Source: Rhizobium mayense
GTDB taxonomy: Bacteria > Pseudomonadota > Alphaproteobacteria > Rhizobiales > Rhizobiaceae
Assembly (NCBI RefSeq): GCF_030272705.1
Contig: NZ_JARFYM010000028.1
Span: forward strand, 25,457-89,456
Length of the DNA stretch: 64,000 bases
Reading direction: 5' to 3'
Of this stretch, positions 8,714 to 15,940 are shown piece by piece. The position numbers and the translations under genes are program-made. The notes below the pieces were generated by a model. The model was not told where the DNA came from. It worked only from the letters and a program-made list of their open reading frames with translations, and ran no database searches. How positions within the stretch are numbered: position 1 is the first letter of the stretch; the number at the start of each line of letters is the position of its first letter.

Positions 8714-9931
8714 GTGAGCGATATCGCCGCCGACGTCATCGATTCCCAATCCATCCTCGAGGCGCCGTCGCGTACCGCGATCGCCCTTGTCACGCTGGCG
8801 CTCGCGGTCGGCAGCTTCGGTATCGGTACCGGCGAATTCGTCATCATGGGTTTGTTGCCTGAGGTCGCCGATACTTTCGGCGTCACTACGCCGGAGGCAG
8901 GCCACGTTATCAGCGCCTATGCCCTCGGCGTTGTCGTCGGCGCCCCGGTCATCGCCGTTCTCGCCGCCAAGATGGCGCGGCGCACCCTGCTTCTCTTGAT
9001 GATGGCAATCTTTGCAGCCGGCAACATTTCCAGTGCTCTGGCTCCAACCTTCGAAAGCTTCGCGGCTCTGCGTTTCATCACCGGCCTGCCGCACGGTGCC
9101 TATTTCGGCGTCGCCGCTCTTGTGGCCGCCTCGATGGTGCCGGTCCATCGCCGTGTACGTGCTGTCGGCCAGGTCATGCTCGGCCTCACCATCGCTACCC
9201 TGGTCGGCACGCCGATCGCCACCTTCCTCGGCCAGCTTCTGAACTGGCGGGCGGCCTTCTTGATGGTCGGCGGCGTCGGCCTCGTGACCATGCTGCTCAT
9301 TGCCCTGTTCCTCCCCAAAGACAAGGTTGAGGAAGGGGCGAGCATTGCCCGCGAGCTGGGGGCGCTGCGCCGCGTCCAGGTCTGGCTGACGCTCGGCATC
9401 GCGGCAGTGGGCTTCGGCGGTATGTTTTCGATCTTCAGCTATGTGGCGACCACGACAACGCAGGTTGCCGGCTTGGGAACGAGCATGGTGCCGGTCGTAT
9501 TGGCGCTCTTCGGCATCGGCATGAATGTCGGCAATATCGTCGGCTCGCGCCTAGGCGACCTCTCGATCAAGGGTACGATCGGCGGCATGATGGTCTTCAA
9601 CGTCGTCATCATGACGCTGTTTTCGCTGACGGCTGCCAATCCGGTGATGCTCTGCCTCTGCGTCTTCCTCATCGGCTGCGGTTTTGCCGCCTGCCCTGCT
9701 GTGCAGACACGCCTGATGGATGTCGCGGCGGATGCGCAGACGCTGGCTGCCGCCTCCAACCACTCGGCCTTCAACATCGCCAATGCGCTCGGTGCGTGGC
9801 TCGGAGGGCTGGTGATCTCCTGGGGCTTCACGGCGGCGTCGACGGGCTATGTCGGCGCGGTGCTCTCCGTTTTCGGCCTGATCGTTTTCGCGATATCAGT
9901 TGCTCTCGAGCGCGACGGCCGGCGCGCATGA
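8714..9931 (+). CDS. MFS efflux transporter (AraJ/purine or arabinose efflux type, DHA1)
   Basis: A 405-residue twelve-helix MFS carrier. The GIGTGEFVIMGLLPEVA element in helix 1 and the RRTLLLLMM loop are typical of the AraJ/YdhP drug and sugar efflux group. The start chosen is GTG at 8714 with AAGGAG six bases upstream; the open frame back to 8633 has no such site. The 3' end overlaps the convergent HxlR-family gene by 36 bases. The substrate is unknown; members export sugars, nucleosides or toxic small molecules. Confidence 0.88.
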   Translation: MSDIAADVIDSQSILEAPSRTAIALVTLALAVGSFGIGTGEFVIMGLLPEVADTFGVTTPEAGHVISAYALGVVVGAPVIAVLAAKMARRTLLLLMMAIFAAGNISSALAPTFESFAALRFITGLPHGAYFGVAALVAASMVPVHRRVRAVGQVMLGLTIATLVGTPIATFLGQLLNWRAAFLMVGGVGLVTMLLIALFLPKDKVEEGASIARELGALRRVQVWLTLGIAAVGFGGMFSIFSYVATTTTQVAGLGTSMVPVVLALFGIGMNVGNIVGSRLGDLSIKGTIGGMMVFNVVIMTLFSLTAANPVMLCLCVFLIGCGFAACPAVQTRLMDVAADAQTLAAASNHSAFNIANALGAWLGGLVISWGFTAASTGYVGAVLSVFGLIVFAISVALERDGRRA

Positions 9932-10300
9932 GGCCGGCAAAGGCCGCACTTCCTGCTTGCCAGTATCGCAGAAGACATTTTGCTCACCCCAGACGGCCAT
10001 CGCTTTGATGATCGGCTCAAGGCTGGCGCCGAGCGGCGTCAGCGCATAATCGACGCGCGGCGGCACGACCGGGAAGACGGTGCGTGACACCAGGCCAGAC
10101 TCTTCGAGCTCACGCAGCTGTTTCGTCAGCATGCGCTGCGTCACCGCCGGCAGCCTGCGCCGGATCTCATTGAATCGCAGCGTTCGCTCCATCAGGTGGA
10201 ACAGGATCACGCCTTTCCATTTGCCGTCGAGCAGGCTTAGCGTCGCCTCGACCGGACAACCCGGGAAATTCTTGACGAGCTTGGCGCGGGGTAGTGACAT
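9896..10300 (-). CDS. HxlR-family winged-helix transcriptional regulator
   Basis: A 134-residue MarR-like regulator with the family signature CPVEATLSLLDGKWK, then RFNEIRRRLP and QRMLTKQLRELEESGLV (recognition helix and wing). The cysteine near residue 15 is at the position of the redox-sensing cysteine in YodB/QorR/HypR proteins. It is divergent from a quinone-reductase-like dehydrogenase, a common redox or electrophile-response pairing: QorR-type regulators repress a neighbouring quinone oxidoreductase. A dyad at 10305-10322 next to its start is a likely operator. Confidence 0.9.
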   Translation of the reverse strand: MSLPRAKLVKNFPGCPVEATLSLLDGKWKGVILFHLMERTLRFNEIRRRLPAVTQRMLTKQLRELEESGLVSRTVFPVVPPRVDYALTPLGASLEPIIKAMAVWGEQNVFCDTGKQEVRPLPASCAPAVALESN

Positions 10301-10304
10301 CGAC

Positions 10305-10322
10305 AGTATCCTTTTGGGTACT
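10305..10322. promoter_or_regulatory. Candidate HxlR operator dyad
   Basis: AGTATCC-TTTT-GGGTACT, seven-base arms with one T/G mismatch, starts five bases upstream of the HxlR start codon and overlaps its ribosome binding site (AAGGAT read on the minus strand). The position would allow autorepression and joint control of the divergent dehydrogenase. A second short palindrome, GTAC-TAC-GTAC, overlaps it. Confidence 0.5.
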
Positions 10323-10403
10323 ACGTACAGAATTTGCGCATTCTTGCGTCATGCGAACATAAGATTCATCTAGTTCCCGTGCAACAAACACCGGAGTTTT
10401 CCC

Positions 10404-11417
10404 ATGCGCGCCGTCGCTTACAATATCCCGCAACCCATTTCCGCCGAGACGTCATTGATCGATGTCGACCTGCCGACGCCGGAAGCCAAGGGTCATGATC
10501 TCCTGGTGGAAATCAAGGCCGTATCCGTCAATCCCGTCGATGTCAAAGTCCGCGCGAGCGCCAACCCCGCTGAGGGCGAATACAAGGTTCTCGGCTGGGA
10601 CGCGGCCGGTGTCGTCAAGGCGATCGGTTCCGATGTCACCATGTTCAAGCCCGGAGATGAAGTCTTTTATGCCGGCGCCATCAATCGCGGCGGCTCCAAC
10701 GCCGAGTTTCACCTGGTGGACGAACGGATCGTCGGCTTGAAGCCGAAAAGCCTCGATTTCGCGGCTGCCGCGGCTTTGCCGCTGACGTCGATCACCGCCT
10801 ATGAGACGCTGTTCGACCGCCTCAAAGTGCAGGACCCAGTTCCGGGTGCCGCCAACGCCATTCTCATCATCGGCGGCGCCGGCGGCGTCGGCTCGATCGC
10901 TATCCAGATCGCCCGGACGCTGACCGACCTGACCGTGATCGCCACTGCCTCGCGGCCAGAAACGCAGGCCTGGGTGAAGGAACTCGGCGCCCACCATGTT
11001 ATCGATCACTCCAAGCCATTGGCTCCGCAGATCGAAGCTCTCGGCATCGGCGCTCCTGCCTTCATCTTTTCGACCACCAACACCAGCGATCATATTGCCT
11101 CGATTGTCGAAGCCATCGCACCGCAGGGCCGTTTTGGATTGATCGACGACCCGAAGGTCCTAGATGTCGCTCCCTTCAAGCGCAAGGCGGTTTCGACCCA
11201 CTGGGAGCTGATGTTCACCCGCCCGCTGTTCAACACGGCCGACATGATCGAACAGCACAAGCTGCTGAACAAGATTGCCGAACTGGTGGACGCCGGTAAG
11301 ATCCGCACGACGCTGACCGAAACGCTGGGCACGATCAGTGCCGCGAATTTGAAGAAGGCGCACGCATTGGTCGAGACGGGCAAGATGAAGGGCAAGGTTG
11401 TTCTGGCCGGTTTTTGA
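10404..11417 (+). CDS. Medium-chain dehydrogenase/reductase, NADPH:quinone reductase-like (zinc-binding alcohol dehydrogenase family)
   Basis: A 337-residue MDR protein. The N-terminal GroES-like domain carries VNPVDVKVR and VLGWDAAGVV. The Rossmann domain has IIGGAGGVGSIAIQIAR, the AxxGGVG nucleotide-binding loop of quinone reductases. Catalytic and structural zinc cysteines are absent, so despite the database family name it is probably zinc-free. It is divergent from an HxlR regulator with 103 bases between starts and is probably under its control. Expected role: two-electron reduction of quinones or enals. Confidence 0.88.
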   Translation: MRAVAYNIPQPISAETSLIDVDLPTPEAKGHDLLVEIKAVSVNPVDVKVRASANPAEGEYKVLGWDAAGVVKAIGSDVTMFKPGDEVFYAGAINRGGSNAEFHLVDERIVGLKPKSLDFAAAAALPLTSITAYETLFDRLKVQDPVPGAANAILIIGGAGGVGSIAIQIARTLTDLTVIATASRPETQAWVKELGAHHVIDHSKPLAPQIEALGIGAPAFIFSTTNTSDHIASIVEAIAPQGRFGLIDDPKVLDVAPFKRKAVSTHWELMFTRPLFNTADMIEQHKLLNKIAELVDAGKIRTTLTETLGTISAANLKKAHALVETGKMKGKVVLAGF

Positions 11418-11434
11418 GCCCATCCATCTTCCAG

Positions 11435-11465
11435 GTTTGGCCGGGTGTTTACCGCCCGGCCAAAC
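11435..11465 (+). terminator. Hairpin terminator after quinone reductase-like gene
   Basis: A perfect 11-bp stem, GTTTGGCCGGG with CCCGGCCAAAC, separated by a 9-base loop, 18 bases after the stop at 11417. The following T-run is weak (TGCTT), so it may need Rho or act mainly as an mRNA end stabiliser. Confidence 0.6.
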
Positions 11466-11466
11466 T

Positions 11467-11509
11467 GCTTATGACATTTTTGCAACAGCGATTGTTGCAA
11501 CGCATAAGC
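11467..11509. promoter_or_regulatory. Nested inverted repeat (operator-like dyad)
   Basis: The outer arms GCTTATG (11467-11473) and CATAAGC (11503-11509) enclose the inner arms TTGCAACA (11480-11487) and TGTTGCAA (11493-11500) around GCGAT. The inner 21-bp dyad looks like a protein-binding site. The whole could also fold as a long hairpin in RNA. It lies between a terminator and mgtE. Confidence 0.4.
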
Positions 11510-11727
11510 CTTTAGCCGCCCAACAAAAAAATACCTGCGACATTATGGCATTAACCATGGGCGCCACTTGACTTTTCGCGTCTTCGGAGCGACTTCTCCC
11601 GATGTGGGGAACAGTGTTTTCCATACCGATTAACCGGAGCCATCTTACGATGCCTAGCGACAGTAGTAGTCGATTGCCTTTGCCGTCAGTGGCGTTCGTG
11701 CTGTAACCGACTCCTGTCGGCTCGCCA

Positions 11728-11750
11728 CGATCTGCCACGACGGCGGATCG
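11728..11750 (+). promoter_or_regulatory. Hairpin in the mgtE leader
   Basis: CGATCTGCC and GGCGGATCG form a 9-bp stem with one G-U pair around ACGAC, ending 20 bases before the mgtE ATG. A smaller hairpin CCGA/TCGG lies just upstream (11707-11720). Mg-responsive leaders often precede mgtE, but I do not recognise the M-box consensus here. Confidence 0.3.
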
Positions 11751-11769
11751 ACCGGAAAGGCGAGCTATA

Positions 11770-13143
11770 ATGAATATCAACAGCTTTCCCATGCGGGCTG
11801 GCAACGCCGCCCGTGCTTTTATCAATAATAATCGCGCCCTTACCATTGCAGAACGCGTTGAGTCGCTGAACGCGATCGAGGCTCGCGAAGCCGCACGCAT
11901 CCTGGCCAAGATGCCGGAAGAACGCGCCATTCGCATTCTCGACCGGCCGGAGCTTCGTAACGCCCCTGCCATTCTCGAGGTCATGACCAATGCGGACGCC
12001 GCACGGCTGCTGCATGGCATGTCCAACGACCGTGTGGCCGACATTCTTCTCGAACTGGACGACGACGCTCGCGCGCGTCTGTTCGCTACCCTTGAGGAGC
12101 CGGTTCGCGTAGCGATCCAGGGTCTGATGGGTTATCCGCCGCGCACGGCAGGTGGCATCATGACGACGGAATATGTCAGTGTGTGCGCCAGTTGGACCGT
12201 TGCGCAGACGCTCGACCACGTTCGCCAGGTAGAGCGCTCCCGCGAAACCGTCTATGCCATCTATGTGCTGGACGACGACACCCACGAGCTGCTGCGTGTG
12301 GTGACACTGCGCCGTCTCATCACCGGTGAGCCCGACGCCTGTATCCTGACGGTGGCGCAGAAGGGTGCTCCGGTCACCGCGCCTGCGCTGATGAAGCAAG
12401 AGGATGTTGCCCGCCTGATCCGCCGGCACGACCTGCTCGCCCTGCCGGTTGTCGACGAACACGGCCTCATGCTCGGCATCGTCACGGTCGACGACGTCAT
12501 CGATACGATGATCGCCGATACGACCGAAGCCGCGCAGAGATTCGGCGGTATGGAGGCCCTCGGCCAGCCTTACATGAAGATCGGCTTCGGCGGGATGATC
12601 CGCAAGCGTGCCGGCTGGCTCGCCGCCCTCTTCCTCGGCGAAATGCTGACAGCCAGCGCCATGCAGCATTTCGAAGGTGAGCTGGAAAAGGCAGTCGTGC
12701 TGACGCTGTTCATCCCGCTGATCATGAGCTCGGGCGGTAATTCCGGCTCGCAGGCAACCTCGCTGATCATCCGGGCGTTGGCGCTCGGCGAGTTGAAGCT
12801 TTCCGACTGGTGGCGGGTCGCGCTCCGCGAATTGCCGACGGGCATTGTGCTCGGCTCGATCCTCGGCCTCGTCGGCTTTGCGCGCGTCGTGCTTTGGCAG
12901 ACGATTGGCCTTTTCGACTACGGTCCGCACTGGCAACTCGTCGGCGTCACCGTCTTCGCTGCCCTGATCGGTATCGTGACCTTCGGCTCGCTTGCCGGCT
13001 CGATGCTTCCGTTCATTCTGCAAAAGCTGCGCCTCGATCCGGCCAGCGCATCGGCCCCCTTCGTCGCAACGCTGGTCGACGTCACCGGGTTGGTGATCTA
13101 TTTTTCGGTCGCGTTGTTGATCCTCAGCGGCACCTTGCTTTGA
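11770..13143 (+). CDS. mgtE: Magnesium transporter MgtE
   Basis: A 457-residue MgtE. Its domains, in order, are an N-terminal superhelical Mg-sensing domain (about 30-130, with repeated NDRVADILLELDDDARARLF-like units), a pair of CBS domains (about 135-260), a connecting helix and five membrane helices from about residue 280. The permeation segment FIPLIMSSGGNSGSQATSL carries the signature GGNSGSQ. It forms a dimeric Mg2+ channel in the inner membrane, closed when the cytosolic domain binds Mg2+. A T-rich terminator follows at 13168. The leader upstream may be regulatory. Confidence 0.95.
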   Translation: MNINSFPMRAGNAARAFINNNRALTIAERVESLNAIEAREAARILAKMPEERAIRILDRPELRNAPAILEVMTNADAARLLHGMSNDRVADILLELDDDARARLFATLEEPVRVAIQGLMGYPPRTAGGIMTTEYVSVCASWTVAQTLDHVRQVERSRETVYAIYVLDDDTHELLRVVTLRRLITGEPDACILTVAQKGAPVTAPALMKQEDVARLIRRHDLLALPVVDEHGLMLGIVTVDDVIDTMIADTTEAAQRFGGMEALGQPYMKIGFGGMIRKRAGWLAALFLGEMLTASAMQHFEGELEKAVVLTLFIPLIMSSGGNSGSQATSLIIRALALGELKLSDWWRVALRELPTGIVLGSILGLVGFARVVLWQTIGLFDYGPHWQLVGVTVFAALIGIVTFGSLAGSMLPFILQKLRLDPASASAPFVATLVDVTGLVIYFSVALLILSGTLL

Positions 13144-13167
13144 GGATAACGAAATCCTGACATGGAA

Positions 13168-13194
13168 GGGGCCGGCGACGGCCCCTTTTGTTTT
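13168..13194 (+). terminator. Rho-independent terminator of mgtE
   Basis: GGGGCC-GGCGAC-GGCCCC followed by TTTTGTTTT, 24 bases after the mgtE stop. The T-run ends on the stop codon of the convergent Lrp/AsnC gene. Confidence 0.85.
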
Positions 13195-13667
13195 CAGTCC
13201 GGCTGCGGCAACGTCAGGACGCCGTTGGTCTTGATGCTGCGAATCGCGAAATTCGAGCGCAGGTCAGAGACGCCGGGGAGCGTCAAAAGCTTTTCCGACA
13301 TCACCCTCTCATAGGCGGCAAGGTCCTCGACGACGACTTCTGCCAGAAAATCCGCAGCCCCCGAAATCAGATGGCAAGCGACGATCTCCGGGATAGCGAG
13401 TAACGCTGCCTGCTGCGCTTCGGAATTCTCTTTCGAATGATGGCCGACCTTGAGTTCGACGAAAACCGTCAGCCCGAGGCCTGCTTCCTTGCGGTCGATA
13501 TCGGCGCGATAGCCGCGCAGCAGACCCGATTTTTCCAGGTTGCGAATGCGCCTCAAACAGGGCGAAGGCGAAAGATTCACCCGCTCGGCAATCTCGACAT
13601 TAGTGGCCCGCGCATCCTCCTGCAGGCAGTTGAGGATAGCGATGTCGAATTTATCCAATTTTGGCAT
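13194..13667 (-). CDS. Lrp/AsnC-family transcriptional regulator
   Basis: A 157-residue regulator. The N-terminal HTH reads DKFDIAILNCLQEDARATN and VEIAERVNLSPSPCLRRIR; the C-terminal RAM/AsnC domain (about 70-145) contains HLISGAADFLAEVVV, where effectors usually bind. The ATG at 13667 is chosen because MPKLDKFD is the normal family start and AAGGAAAG sits about nine bases upstream. The longer frame to 13703 would include a palindrome. It is divergent from an EamA-type exporter, a frequent arrangement for amino-acid export control. Confidence 0.9.
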   Translation of the reverse strand: MPKLDKFDIAILNCLQEDARATNVEIAERVNLSPSPCLRRIRNLEKSGLLRGYRADIDRKEAGLGLTVFVELKVGHHSKENSEAQQAALLAIPEIVACHLISGAADFLAEVVVEDLAAYERVMSEKLLTLPGVSDLRSNFAIRSIKTNGVLTLPQPD

Positions 13668-13683
13668 CTTCGCGAACTTTCCT

Positions 13684-13697
13684 TGCCAATATTGGCA
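13684..13697. promoter_or_regulatory. Perfect 14-bp palindrome between lrp-type gene and EamA exporter
   Basis: TGCCAATATTGGCA is fully self-complementary and lies 17 bases upstream of the regulator start. This is a plausible Lrp/AsnC operator controlling both divergent genes. Confidence 0.5.
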
Positions 13698-13812
13698 GAT
13701 CATTGCTCATAGCATGATTTTCGAGCCATAACTAGCAAGGACATGCCCTGGCCTTTGGCGCTATCTTTTCTTCAGCCGGATGATGATCCGGACGGTTCGA
13801 AAGGATACGTCG

Positions 13813-14715
13813 ATGACTGCTTTGACCCTCTCCTCCCGCAAGACAATGCCCGCCACGGTCGGTTATGCCGGCGCCATCGTTACGGTTCTGATCTGGGCAA
13901 ACTGGATTCTAGCCACCCGCCATACCGCGGAAACGCAGATGGGCACGATCGACCTCGGCTTGATCCGTTACGGCATTCCGGCGCTGGTGCTCTCCCCCGT
14001 CTGGCTGCGCACCGGGCTGGTGCCGAAAGGCGTGCCGCCGAAGTTGTTGGCGCTAATGATCTGCGGCTCAGGCGCGCTCTTCTTCCAGTTGACCACCTTC
14101 GCCATCCATTCCACACCCGCCGCATCGGCCGGCATTCTGCTCGGTGGCTCGATGCCGCTGGCAACCGCGTTGATCGGCGTGCTGCTGTTTCGCGAGCGGC
14201 CGGACATCACCCGTTGGCTCGGTCTCGGCGGTATCGTTGCCGGCGTACTCATCCTTTTGGTGCGTAGCCTGTCCGGCACTGAGATTTCAGGGGTGAGCTT
14301 CACGCTGCTACCGCTCGGCGCTTTGCTCTGGGCCGGCTACACACACGCCTTCCGTCGCTCCGGCCTGAACGCCATCCAGTCAAGCGCCATCATCGCCATC
14401 TGGTCGTTCCTTATCCATGTCGGTCTGGCTCTGATCTTCGGCAGTTCGCTCGCCTCCGTCCCGCTGCCGGAAATCGGCCTGCAGGTTGTTAGCCAAGGTC
14501 TGCTTTCCGGCCTCGCCGCCACGCTCGCCTACGGTCTCGCCGTTCAGGCCCTGGGCGGCACGCAAGCTGCGGCCTTCACCGCCATCACCCCGGTCCTCGC
14601 GACCTTCGGCGGCGGACTGCTGCTTGGCGAACCGATCGGCGTCGCTGAAATTGCAGCCGCGGTTGTCACGGGAACGGGCGTCGCGCTTTCGACGGGGGTA
14701 CTGTCGCGGAAATGA
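13813..14715 (+). CDS. EamA/DMT-family inner membrane transporter
   Basis: A 300-residue protein with ten hydrophobic segments in two EamA repeats (about 15-145 and 160-295). Members export amino acids or metabolites. The ATG at 13813 follows AAGGAT with suitable spacing. The frame extends to 13780, but the extra residues are charged and lack family similarity. It is divergent from the Lrp/AsnC regulator, which probably controls it. Confidence 0.85.
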   Translation: MTALTLSSRKTMPATVGYAGAIVTVLIWANWILATRHTAETQMGTIDLGLIRYGIPALVLSPVWLRTGLVPKGVPPKLLALMICGSGALFFQLTTFAIHSTPAASAGILLGGSMPLATALIGVLLFRERPDITRWLGLGGIVAGVLILLVRSLSGTEISGVSFTLLPLGALLWAGYTHAFRRSGLNAIQSSAIIAIWSFLIHVGLALIFGSSLASVPLPEIGLQVVSQGLLSGLAATLAYGLAVQALGGTQAAAFTAITPVLATFGGGLLLGEPIGVAEIAAAVVTGTGVALSTGVLSRK

Positions 14716-14740
14716 GCAGCGATCAGTGGAGGATAGATCG

Positions 14741-14761
14741 AAGGCCGCCGTCGGCGGCCTT
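14741..14761 (+). terminator. Hairpin after EamA transporter gene
   Basis: AAGGCCGCC-GTC-GGCGGCCTT, a perfect 9-bp stem 26 bases after the stop. There is no proper T-run, so its termination role is uncertain. Confidence 0.5.
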
Positions 14762-14816
14762 CCGCATTGAAAGCAGCATCATCTGATGCTAATTTTGATG
14801 GCGAAGGAGCATATCA

Positions 14817-15014
14817 ATGCGGACCACAGTAACCATTGATGACAAATTGCTCGCGGATGCGCGCGAAGTCACCGAAATGGCCGAAACCTCGGCGATCGTC
14901 CGTGAGGCGTTGAAAGCGCTTATTGAGCGCGAAGCCTTCAGAACACTTATCCGCCTTGGCGGCACGGAACCAGATATTACGGCCCCTCCTCGTCGTCGGT
15001 TTGGTGTCGAATGA
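14817..15014 (+). CDS. vapB: VapB-type antitoxin
   Basis: A 65-residue protein. The N-terminal MRTTVTIDDKLLADAREVTE is a ribbon-helix-helix DNA-binding element (DUF2191/VapB type). The C-terminal part is charged and probably wraps the toxin. It overlaps the vapC start by four bases (ATGA), the usual coupled arrangement. It neutralises VapC and autorepresses the operon. Confidence 0.88.
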   Translation: MRTTVTIDDKLLADAREVTEMAETSAIVREALKALIEREAFRTLIRLGGTEPDITAPPRRRFGVE

Positions 15015-15940
15015 TCTTGGTCGATACGTCGATCTGGATCGATCATTTTCATTCGCTGGACGCTAAACTTCAATCTTTATTGGAGCAGAGACAGGTTCTC
15101 ATCCATCCCTTCGTGATCGGTGAGATCAGCCTCGGAAACCTGAGGCAATATGACCTTGTGATGAGAAGCCTGAGCCGGTTGTATCAGATTTCAAAAGCGT
15201 CAGATGATGACGTTCTCTATTTTATCCGCAGCCACAAATTACAAGGTATGGGCATTGGCTATATCGATGCTCATCTGGCGGCGGCGGCAATGTTGACACC
15301 CGGCACCTACCTTTGGACGCGCGACAAGCGGCTGCAGCGCGTTGCGGAAGATCTCAGAATTGCCGCGCCATTATGGCCCGCAAATACCTGCTCAGAACCA
15401 CGGCGCCATGGCGACCCGTCTTTCGGGATCTGCGCCATGGTCAATCTCGAACTTCAGAGTCTCGAACAGTCCTGCTGGCATCTGACGTTCATCAAGCGCT
15501 TGAAACCCAAGCGAGGCGTAAAAAGGCGCGTTGAACGGCACATGGCGGTCCGTCGTCAGGGTGATACCCGATGCGCCGCGCGTCTGCGCCGTCTCGATTA
15601 TGGCCTGCATCAAGCGCCGCCCGACACCCTTGCGCTGCCAGCGCTGCATGACGTCGATCTCCACGACATAGATCGCCCCATCAAGTTCGGCAGCGGCAAG
15701 GAAAGCGAAGGGCTGATCCAAATCGTCCACCGCTACGAGCAACAGTTTCGCATCGAGCGAATGCTGCAGCTTGTCGCGCGGCACGGTCCTGCCTTCGTCC
15801 TCCACGCCGAGTACCTGGCGGAGAGTTACGAAGGCATCGGTCTCGATCTCCGCCAAAAAATCCAGGTCAGCGGAACGAGCAAGGCGAATAGTATAAGCGT
15901 CTCGCTCCATCTTCCCCATGTGCATCACATATTCGGATAG
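15011..15940 (+). CDS. vapC: VapC-type PIN-domain RNase toxin with an abnormal C-terminal read-through extension
   Basis: Residues 1-125 are a complete PIN domain. The acidic catalytic residues are D5 (MILVDTSIW), E38 (GEISLGN), D86 (GYIDAHL) and D105 (WTRDKRL). Relatives stop at about 125-135 residues. Here no stop is met until 15940, giving 309 residues. The extra 180 or so residues are antisense to the GNAT gene (15392-15925), are rich in Arg and His, and resemble no domain. The original stop was probably lost, or one base is wrong in the sequence near 15385. Family role: cleavage of tRNA or other RNA when VapB is degraded. The PIN core is certain; the natural 3' end is not. Confidence 0.75.
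   Translation: MILVDTSIWIDHFHSLDAKLQSLLEQRQVLIHPFVIGEISLGNLRQYDLVMRSLSRLYQISKASDDDVLYFIRSHKLQGMGIGYIDAHLAAAAMLTPGTYLWTRDKRLQRVAEDLRIAAPLWPANTCSEPRRHGDPSFGICAMVNLELQSLEQSCWHLTFIKRLKPKRGVKRRVERHMAVRRQGDTRCAARLRRLDYGLHQAPPDTLALPALHDVDLHDIDRPIKFGSGKESEGLIQIVHRYEQQFRIERMLQLVARHGPAFVLHAEYLAESYEGIGLDLRQKIQVSGTSKANSISVSLHLPHVHHIFG
15392..15925 (-). CDS. GNAT-family N-acetyltransferase
   Basis: A 177-residue GNAT. VVEIDVMQRWQRKGVGRRLM is motif A, with the acetyl-CoA pyrophosphate loop QRKGVGRR, followed by FYASLGF near residue 145. The ATG at 15925 overlaps the stop of the ETF-QO gene as TGATG, implying translational coupling. A GTG three bases earlier is an alternative. The acceptor substrate is unknown. 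The whole gene is antisense to the vapC read-through. Confidence 0.85.
   Translation of the reverse strand: MHMGKMERDAYTIRLARSADLDFLAEIETDAFVTLRQVLGVEDEGRTVPRDKLQHSLDAKLLLVAVDDLDQPFAFLAAAELDGAIYVVEIDVMQRWQRKGVGRRLMQAIIETAQTRGASGITLTTDRHVPFNAPFYASLGFQALDERQMPAGLFETLKFEIDHGADPERRVAMAPWF

Larger units (their letters stand above)
11418..11769. other. 352-base intergenic region with terminator, large dyad and mgtE leader
   Basis: No gene is supported. From left to right it holds a terminator-like hairpin (11435-11465), a nested inverted repeat (11467-11509), an AT-rich stretch containing TTAACCAT, and a potentially structured leader ending in a 9-bp hairpin (11728-11750) 20 bases before mgtE. Confidence 0.6.

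Noticed and set aside
8357..9148. Upstream extension of the lipid kinase frame
   Set aside because: It runs antisense through the MFS gene; the conserved kinase start is MKLIGFF.
11560..11769. M-box or cobalamin riboswitch before mgtE
   Set aside because: Hairpins are present, but the conserved core sequences of these classes are not visible.
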